Source: Candidatus Poseidoniia archaeon (lineage in GTDB: Archaea; Thermoplasmatota; Poseidoniia; MGIII; CG-Epi1). From it: a DNA stretch of 5,672 bases. The stretch lies in contig JAPYSZ010000045.1 in NCBI GenBank assembly GCA_029941645.1, positions 1-5,672 on the forward strand, read 5' to 3'. A program made the translations under genes and the position numbers. Every line of letters starts with the position of its first letter. The first letter of the stretch is position 1. Positions 1-4,896 of this stretch are shown one piece after another. The notes beneath the pieces were generated by a model, which was given only the letters and a program-made list of their open reading frames with translations, was not told the DNA's origin and searched no databases.

Positions 1-447
1 GGAGCAAATCTTGCAATGGAAAAATTACAATTACCTCTTGAGATTTCTCCATTAGGAAAAGATATGCTTGGAAAAGTTGGCCCCATTGCTGCTGCTTTTG
101 GATATGCAGTTTCAGAAATAAAAGAAGGCGGGTATTTAGATGAAGAAAACATTGTTAAAATTGGAAAGACGAAATTTAGCATTTTACATTGTCCTGGGCA
201 CAGCCCAGATTCCCTTTGCTTTTACACCAAAGGAATTTTGATAGGCGGTGATGTTATTTTTAGAGGAAGTTTAGGAAGAACAGATTTACCTGGTGGAAGT
301 ACAGAACAATTGATGAATTCTATTACTGAGAAAATATATCCACTACCAGATGAAACTATCATTTATCCAGGCCATGGTCCTGAAACTGAATTGGGGATAG
401 AAAAGAAACAAAATCCCTATTTGAACGGGGCACTGAAATTAGCATAG
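1..447 (+). CDS. MBL-fold metal-dependent hydrolase, glyoxalase II/YcbL-like (5' partial)
   Basis: C-terminal part of a metallo-beta-lactamase-fold hydrolase of the glyoxalase II-like type, likely a cytoplasmic thioester or related hydrolase with two bound metals. The frame is open to base 1 (reads GANLA before the ATG at 16), so that ATG is probably an internal Met and the true start lies outside the window. Numbered from this Met, metal-ligand positions are visible: His62 in HCPGHSPDS, Asp79 in GGDVIFRGSLGRTD and His120 in YPGHGPETE. The segment from Asp79 through GRTDLPGGS is typical of the YcbL/glyoxalase II-like subgroup. The N-terminal HxHxDH motif must lie upstream, so roughly 60 residues are missing (estimated from the usual length of about 210). 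The exact substrate cannot be told, since this subgroup includes enzymes with and without glyoxalase II activity. It ends 35 bp before the next gene on the same strand. Confidence 0.9.
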   Translation, partial: GANLAMEKLQLPLEISPLGKDMLGKVGPIAAAFGYAVSEIKEGGYLDEENIVKIGKTKFSILHCPGHSPDSLCFYTKGILIGGDVIFRGSLGRTDLPGGSTEQLMNSITEKIYPLPDETIIYPGHGPETELGIEKKQNPYLNGALKLA

Positions 448-451
448 CAAT

Positions 452-459
452 TTTTATAT
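452..459 (+). promoter_or_regulatory. TATA-like box upstream of the DHCR24-like gene
   Basis: TTTTATAT lies in the 35-bp gap after the MBL-fold gene. Its centre is about 27 bp upstream of the ATG at 483, the usual distance from an archaeal TATA box to the transcription start, which suggests a leaderless or nearly leaderless message. Alternatively, AAGG at 472-475 could act as a weak Shine-Dalgarno 7 bp before the ATG. The T-run at 451-455 could also help end transcription of the upstream gene. Position and composition are seen; function is inferred. Confidence 0.4.
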
Positions 460-482
460 CAATTAAATATTAAGGCAAACGT

Positions 483-1967
483 ATGAGTTACGAGAAATAC
501 AATAAAAAAGTAAAAAACATCTCAAACTCTATCAAAGAAAATGAAAAATTAATTACTACAAACCGAAAGGGGCATAATTACAGAGATTTGAAATTTAAAA
601 AAAACCAAACGCGAATTGATACTAGTAATCTTACCAACATACTTGACGTAAATGATAATTTTATTGACTGTGAATCGGCCGTAACTATAGGAAAAGTAAA
701 TAGGTCCACAATTTCAAGAAAAAAAATCATTCCGTCCCTACCTGAAGGAGACAATTTCACAGTAGGTGGATGTTTAGCTGGATTGGGGCTTGGATCCAGT
801 TCTTATATTCACGGATTTTTTAATGATAATGTTATTGATTTTGATGTTGTTTTAGGCAATGGTGAAATAATTAAAAACGTTTCAAAGACGCAAAATTCTG
901 ATTTGTACTATGGAATTGCAGGGACTTATGGGACTATGGGAATTATCACTAGAGTAAAAACTAAATTAATTTCCTGTGAAAAATATGTTAAAGTAAATTA
1001 TCTTCACTATAACTCCTTCGAAAGCTTTTACGAGGATTTAAAACAACGAATTAGTGATAAAAATGATGATTTTATTGAAGCATTTGCGAATAAAAAAAAC
1101 GATTATACTATCGTAGCTGCAAATTTTGTTGCTGATGTGAATCCAAACGATATTTCCATCATAAAAGATAAAGATATTTTGAAGCAACGTCATATGTGTG
1201 TTTATGCACAAATAGCGAAAAAAAAGAAATATAGTTATTTGAGATTATTGGACTATTTGGAAAGATATAGTTATTCTGCTTTTTGGGGGCATTATCTATA
1301 CACTCCTTACAAAACTAGAGATTTTGTTTATGCTGGATTGATGTATTCACTAATGTCTAGAAATATATTAGACTCGTCTCCGGGCCACGGAAAATATAAT
1401 ATTTCTAAATACTTTCATGCAGCTAATCACATTGTTGGTGATTATACTAGAGATGAATATGTTCTTGCTACTGACATAGGAGTTCCACTATCAAAATTGA
1501 AAGATGCCATGAATTTAGCAGATGAAATGACTGAAACATACCCTCGCTGGATATGCCCCATCATAGATAATCATCATCCTGATAAAATATTTTGTACAAG
1601 AAAAACTGAACTTTGTAACGATAATATCATCTTTGACATGGGAATATATGGTATCAAAAATACCAACATCAAATCAAAAAAAATAAATCAAGCGTTTGAG
1701 AAATTCTCGTTCAAGCATGGGCTTTTCAAAGGGTTTTTTTCAACATGTTATTTTACTTATGAAGATTTTTGGAATCAATTTGATAAAGAAAAATATGAAA
1801 GTATTAGAAAAAAATACCATGCACAGAATAATTTTATGAACATTTACGATAAGATAAATTACCGAAATAAAGTAAAAAAGAATGATCTCAGGAGTAAATT
1901 ATTCACGTTTTTTGGAAAGAAATATTTAAAGCAAATCAATAATAACAAAGATACACTAATTAGGTAA
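483..1967 (+). CDS. DHCR24-like FAD-binding oxidoreductase (delta24-sterol reductase family)
   Basis: 494-residue flavoprotein resembling 24-dehydrocholesterol reductase (human DHCR24, 516 aa) along most of its length. The FAD-binding (PCMH-type) domain spans about residues 35-165, with TVGGCLAGLGLGSSS at 93-107 and NSDLYYGIAGTYGTMG at 138-153. Family landmarks continue into the C-terminal half: ATDIGVPLSKL (329-339), YPRWICPI (353-360), FDMGIYG (384-390) and a block at 416-458 ending QNNFMNIYDKI. Family members reduce an isolated C=C bond using NAD(P)H and FAD. A sterol substrate is unlikely to be the native one in a prokaryote, and an isoprenoid or polyprenyl substrate is possible but unproven. 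Unlike the animal enzyme, I see no N-terminal transmembrane segment; residues 1-45 are polar and Lys-rich, as is the C-terminal tail (460-494). The gene is visibly more AT-rich than its neighbours and contains five runs of eight A. Thiamine pyrophosphokinase follows after 4 bp, so the two are probably cotranscribed. Confidence 0.85.
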   Translation: MSYEKYNKKVKNISNSIKENEKLITTNRKGHNYRDLKFKKNQTRIDTSNLTNILDVNDNFIDCESAVTIGKVNRSTISRKKIIPSLPEGDNFTVGGCLAGLGLGSSSYIHGFFNDNVIDFDVVLGNGEIIKNVSKTQNSDLYYGIAGTYGTMGIITRVKTKLISCEKYVKVNYLHYNSFESFYEDLKQRISDKNDDFIEAFANKKNDYTIVAANFVADVNPNDISIIKDKDILKQRHMCVYAQIAKKKKYSYLRLLDYLERYSYSAFWGHYLYTPYKTRDFVYAGLMYSLMSRNILDSSPGHGKYNISKYFHAANHIVGDYTRDEYVLATDIGVPLSKLKDAMNLADEMTETYPRWICPIIDNHHPDKIFCTRKTELCNDNIIFDMGIYGIKNTNIKSKKINQAFEKFSFKHGLFKGFFSTCYFTYEDFWNQFDKEKYESIRKKYHAQNNFMNIYDKINYRNKVKKNDLRSKLFTFFGKKYLKQINNNKDTLIR

Positions 1968-1971
1968 TAAT

Positions 1972-2580
1972 ATGAAAGCACTGATAGTAGGTAACCGACC
2001 ATTAGAAAGTAAAGTTATTGAATTGGCAAAAGACAAATTAGTTGTAGCTGCAGATGCAGGAGCTGATAGATTATTGAAATATAACATAATTCCAGATATA
2101 GTTATAGGTGATTTGGATTCTATTTCAAATAAAGCATCAACTAAACTTGAAGAATGGATTGTTTCAAATAAAAATATTCAAAAAACTGACTTAGAAAAAG
2201 CTGTAGATTATGCTTTTGAAAAAGGTGCTACTGAAATTCAGATAGTTGGATGGTCTGGAGGTAGGATTGATCATACATTAGCTGCATTAGGTTTAGCATT
2301 TAATCCGAAAATTAGTCTAATTAACGAACAATTTACTGTGGAAGCTGTGACAGATTCAAAGATAATCAAAGGTTCGGAAAGTACACTTTTTTCACTTGTA
2401 GCAATGCCTGAAGCGCGCGTTAGTATTGATGGTGCAAGATGGGAACTACAACATGAAAAGTTGAAAATGGGGGGGCGTGGTATACACAATGAAATTGGAT
2501 CTTCTGGTGAAGTGACCATCGAATGCCATAGTGGGAATTTACTAGTAATTCAAGGTAATTTTGTTTTACCTCATGACTGA
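1972..2580 (+). CDS. Thiamine pyrophosphokinase (thiamine diphosphokinase)
   Basis: Complete 202-residue enzyme of the thiamine pyrophosphokinase family, which transfers pyrophosphate from ATP to thiamine to make TPP in the cytoplasm. Catalytic-domain motifs: AADAGADRLL at 26-35, PDIVIGDLDSIS at 41-52 (acidic residues for Mg-ATP), KTDLEKAVDYA at 71-81 and GWSGGRIDHTLA at 93-104. The C-terminal thiamine-binding-type beta domain ends SSGEVTIECHSGNLLVI at 177-193. Length is normal for the family. The ATG at 1972 lies 4 bp after the previous stop; AGGT at 1962-1965, overlapping that stop, may help ribosome binding. It probably shares a message with the DHCR24-like gene and is not on the thiR unit, but it converges on the symporter and overlaps it by 10 bp. 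Making TPP directly from thiamine fits an uptake or salvage lifestyle. A run of seven G (2469-2475) does not break the frame, because the conserved C-terminus continues beyond it. Confidence 0.92.
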   Translation: MKALIVGNRPLESKVIELAKDKLVVAADAGADRLLKYNIIPDIVIGDLDSISNKASTKLEEWIVSNKNIQKTDLEKAVDYAFEKGATEIQIVGWSGGRIDHTLAALGLAFNPKISLINEQFTVEAVTDSKIIKGSESTLFSLVAMPEARVSIDGARWELQHEKLKMGGRGIHNEIGSSGEVTIECHSGNLLVIQGNFVLPHD

Positions 2581-4001
2581 GTATTTTCTATTTCGGAAAC
2601 TATAATGGTCATAAAAGCTGAACCAATAAGCGCAGATAAGAAAACATATAAATTAGCAAGACCATACTCATTAACTGGATTTGTTAGATAATCGATTCCC
2701 GTTTGTAAATCTGAAGTATAAGCGCCATAAATAACTACAGAAATTAATCCAAAAATAGCCCCTACTAAACCTCCATTCGCTGTTACTCTATCTGACAAAG
2801 ATAAGAAAATTGGAAGAACCGTTGCTGCTGCAAATAAGTCTGCAATCAAAAAGATTCTGAAAACGCTGAGTGCTTCGTCTGCATAAAACCATGCTAAAAT
2901 AATTGCAATTGGTGCTATAGCAACTACTACATATTTTGCCTGAACAACATCAAGCTTAGAATCGGTTAAGTCTCTAGAAACTACTGCAACAACTCCATTC
3001 TGAAGTGTGTCTATACTAGAGCATACCAGTGCAACTCCAAGAACTAAAAACATAGCTAAAACGGGTTCCGAATAGTTACGCATCAATTCAAAAAAGGCTA
3101 TTGAAGGATCTGAAAGAGCACCGCGGCCCGCTGCAACAGTTCCTAAGAATCCAAACAATAAAACGGCAATAAAACACAATGCTGATGCTAGAAAAGCTCC
3201 CTTCTGTAAAGCTTCATTATCTTTTGAGGCCCAAGTGCGTTGCCAATTACCTTGAGAAAACATTTCAGCAGCCGTTATAGCTAGTACTAAAGCTAAACCA
3301 GCTTCAAAAGTTGAGTAATCACTTATACTGCCTATGCTCCAATCATCCTCTGGATTGTAGGTCTTTGCATCGTTTAGAATATCATTAGTGCCCTCGCCAA
3401 ATATAAACAAAATAACACAAATTATCAACCAAATTATGAAAAATGACTGAATACGGTCTGTCTTAATGGAAACAGGCAGGCCTCCGATTACGGTGTAAAA
3501 AGTTGTAACAATAGCAACATATACTATTGGAATTAAAAAATCGATTCCTGATAAAAATTCAACTGCACGTCCAATTGCAATATATTCTGCAAACATAAAA
3601 GTGAACATGTAAATTATAGAAATTGCACCAACATAAAGTTGCATAGGGCGGCCCATTTTTTGACGAACATAATCGGCAAGCGTTACTCCATTTGGAGTTA
3701 TATCTCTAATTAAAGGACCTAAATATGCTAATAAAAGAAAGGGTGTGGCTGAGGATAAGGCATAACCAAATACATCATAGAACCCCCCATAATATCCTAC
3801 TTCAGAAGGTGTAAATAGAATCCATATCCCCATTCCTGATGCAAACAAACTAAGACCAATCATTATCCAATTCTGACTTCCCCTAGCTGACAAAAAATCA
3901 TCATTATCTAGGCACTTTCCACCTGATGATTTTAAGCCCAACCAACCAAAAAATAAAAGAGTCAGAAATAGCAATAGATAGGCAATACCTGATGAAATCA
4001 T
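2571..4001 (-). CDS. Sodium:solute symporter (SSS family), candidate thiamine or thiamine-precursor transporter
   Basis: 476-residue, highly hydrophobic membrane protein of the SSS family (LeuT-like fold), with about 12-13 likely transmembrane segments. Early helices lie near residues 5-23, 44-63, 75-95, 121-145, 154-172 and 186-201. Family signs are the loop GGLPVSIKTDRIQSF (173-187), QGNWQRTWAS (250-259) and the helix LGVALVCSSIDTLQNG (321-336), whose paired Ser328/Ser329 match the sodium-site serines of SSS proteins. The ATG overlaps the thiR stop (ATGA), so translation is probably coupled; GGAAG about 7 bp upstream may serve as ribosome-binding site. Coexpression with an HTH-ThiN regulator and proximity to thiamine pyrophosphokinase suggest sodium-driven import of thiamine or a precursor such as HMP. 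The SSS protein ThiV, proposed as an HMP transporter in SAR11, is a precedent in concept only. Family is certain; substrate is inferred. Urea or other small solutes remain possible. Confidence 0.9.
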   Translation of the reverse strand: MISSGIAYLLLFLTLLFFGWLGLKSSGGKCLDNDDFLSARGSQNWIMIGLSLFASGMGIWILFTPSEVGYYGGFYDVFGYALSSATPFLLLAYLGPLIRDITPNGVTLADYVRQKMGRPMQLYVGAISIIYMFTFMFAEYIAIGRAVEFLSGIDFLIPIVYVAIVTTFYTVIGGLPVSIKTDRIQSFFIIWLIICVILFIFGEGTNDILNDAKTYNPEDDWSIGSISDYSTFEAGLALVLAITAAEMFSQGNWQRTWASKDNEALQKGAFLASALCFIAVLLFGFLGTVAAGRGALSDPSIAFFELMRNYSEPVLAMFLVLGVALVCSSIDTLQNGVVAVVSRDLTDSKLDVVQAKYVVVAIAPIAIILAWFYADEALSVFRIFLIADLFAAATVLPIFLSLSDRVTANGGLVGAIFGLISVVIYGAYTSDLQTGIDYLTNPVNEYGLANLYVFLSALIGSAFMTIIVSEIENTQS

Positions 4002-4804
4002 GCCATAGCTTCCATAGATTTAGCTAAATCCTCTACTATTCTACAAACCCTATCATAGTTATTCCCTATAATATACAATGATGGTTCAAAACCATAACCC
4101 CCTTCATCAATTAAAGCTTCAACTTCAATAGCAGATTCACTAATAGATAAATCATCACCATTCCTATTCAATTTAACTGAGCTCACATTCAATTCTTTTA
4201 GTAATTCTGAAATTATAGAATCCCATCTGAGATTGATGATAATCGAAATATTTGAATCAAACTTTCGTAAATCGAGGAGTAAATCGGACAAATGAGAAGA
4301 ACTGCCAAATTTGGGAGAAGAAAGTGGACGGGCTTTACCACCTACTGGAGTTAATCGTCCTGGGAATGCTACTATGTCAGAGCTAGTAGTAGCATCATTA
4401 GAGGCCATTGCAATATTAACTCGAACTTGTGGCGATAATAAAGGAATTGCATTTTCTAAACGTTTGCGCATTTCTGTGATTTTAATCAACGTTTTTTCTC
4501 TAGAGTCCTGAACTGGAAAATTAATACTAAGCTCCTGATCATCTACTTCTATTTTTAGTGACCACCGAGAAGCATCGCCACTTTTGAGAATCTCCACTAA
4601 AGATATTACTGCAGCTTGCAAATTGCTTTCGATTGGCTCATTGTAATGAGTCGGTAATGTGTGCAAATAATTTCCTGCCATTACTTGACTTACACCTAAG
4701 GCTTTGCCAAGACTAGACTGAGTCCATCCATCATCTGAAAGAATACGGCAAGCCCGTCCTCTTAATTCTTTAAATAAATTTCCTGTCAATTCAACGGGCA
4801 TCAT
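3998..4804 (-). CDS. thiR: ThiR-like transcriptional regulator: N-terminal HTH, C-terminal ThiN domain
   Basis: About 268 residues. An N-terminal helix-turn-helix covers roughly 19-46 (DGWTQSSLGKALGVSQVMAG), followed by a linker and a C-terminal ThiN (thiamine-phosphate-synthase-like) domain at about 110-262. ThiN landmarks, numbered from the ATG at 4804: NIA (130-132), PGRL (148-151), FGSSSH (166-171), INLRWD (190-195) and GGYGFEP (235-241). This architecture matches archaeal ThiR, shown in Haloferax volcanii to repress thiamine genes when thiamine is present and to lack synthase activity. The neighbouring symporter, joined by a 4-bp stop/start overlap, is its probable target, and autoregulation is likely through the adjacent palindrome. 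Start choice: the frame also opens with GTG at 4813 (271 aa), but that GTG belongs to GTGAT, an archaeal Shine-Dalgarno-like element 4 bp before the ATG at 4804; a second ATG follows at 4801. The role is inferred from architecture and context. Confidence 0.85.
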   Translation of the reverse strand: MMPVELTGNLFKELRGRACRILSDDGWTQSSLGKALGVSQVMAGNYLHTLPTHYNEPIESNLQAAVISLVEILKSGDASRWSLKIEVDDQELSINFPVQDSREKTLIKITEMRKRLENAIPLLSPQVRVNIAMASNDATTSSDIVAFPGRLTPVGGKARPLSSPKFGSSSHLSDLLLDLRKFDSNISIIINLRWDSIISELLKELNVSSVKLNRNGDDLSISESAIEVEALIDEGGYGFEPSLYIIGNNYDRVCRIVEDLAKSMEAMA

Positions 4805-4832
4805 ATTAATCACTTATACTATCTAAAAAGTG

Positions 4833-4841
4833 AATTATAAA
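4833..4841 (-). promoter_or_regulatory. TATA-like box for the thiR-symporter unit
   Basis: Read on the minus strand this is TTTATAATT, preceded directly by ACAAAC, which resembles a BRE. Its centre at about 4837 predicts transcription starting near 4811, giving a leader of only a few bases before the ATG at 4804. A second T-rich candidate, CTTTTTAG (4830-4823 on the minus strand), lies closer to the gene and would start transcription near 4800. Inferred from spacing alone. Confidence 0.4.
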
Positions 4842-4853
4842 GTTTGTACAAAC
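4842..4853. promoter_or_regulatory. Perfect 12-bp palindrome, candidate ThiR operator
   Basis: GTTTGTACAAAC equals its own reverse complement. It sits in the short gap between the divergently transcribed thiR and aminotransferase genes, touching the thiR TATA-like box on one side and the TTTTAG element of the other promoter on the other. Its halves supply a BRE-like ACAAAC to both promoters, so a protein bound here could block both. ThiR is the obvious candidate because HTH regulators often bind next to their own gene. The palindrome is seen; its function is inferred. The alternative is that it is merely two back-to-back BREs. Confidence 0.5.
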
Positions 4854-4854
4854 C

Positions 4855-4861
4855 TTTTAGC
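4855..4861 (+). promoter_or_regulatory. TATA-like element for the aminotransferase gene
   Basis: TTTTAGC follows ACAAACC (BRE-like) on the plus strand. Transcription would start around 4883, giving a leader of about 14 bases that just contains the Shine-Dalgarno at 4884-4890. It is a weak match to the TATA consensus. Confidence 0.25.
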
Positions 4862-4883
4862 AAGGGTCTACTAAACTGATTAT

Positions 4884-4890
4884 AGAGGGG
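4884..4890 (+). promoter_or_regulatory. Shine-Dalgarno site that fixes the TTG start of the aminotransferase
   Basis: AGAGGGG ends 6 bp before the TTG at 4897. The reading frame is closed by a TAG at 4858-4860, and no ATG or GTG lies between that stop and the conserved N-terminus; the first in-frame ATG (5041) is at residue 49, inside the conserved FVRMEMG motif. The TTG is therefore the most plausible start. Confidence 0.6.
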
Positions 4891-4896
4891 CCATAT

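Noticed and set aside
578..760. 60-residue open frame on the minus strand
   Set aside because: It lies inside the DHCR24-like coding sequence and has no recognisable motif.
1591..1600. Second copy of the palindrome core (TTTGTACAAG)
   Set aside because: It is inside the DHCR24-like gene, only the central 8 bp are symmetric, and no promoter is nearby; probably chance.
2469..2475. Run of seven G as a possible frameshift in the kinase
   Set aside because: The conserved C-terminal domain continues in the same frame to a normal stop.
2271..2519. 82-residue open frame on the minus strand
   Set aside because: It is antisense to the conserved part of thiamine pyrophosphokinase, with low-complexity Ser/Pro/Ile content.
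2553..2571. Hairpin AGGTAA / TTACCT with a 7-base loop, as a terminator for the convergent genes
   Set aside because: The stem is only 6 bp, lies within the coding sequence, and no T-run follows on either strand.
4311..4511. 66-residue open frame on the plus strand
   Set aside because: It is antisense to the ThiN domain of the regulator and shows no independent signal.
4814..4896. TPP riboswitch upstream of the thiamine genes
   Set aside because: The gap is too short and lacks the conserved CUGAGA and related TPP-riboswitch signatures; regulation by a protein is more likely.
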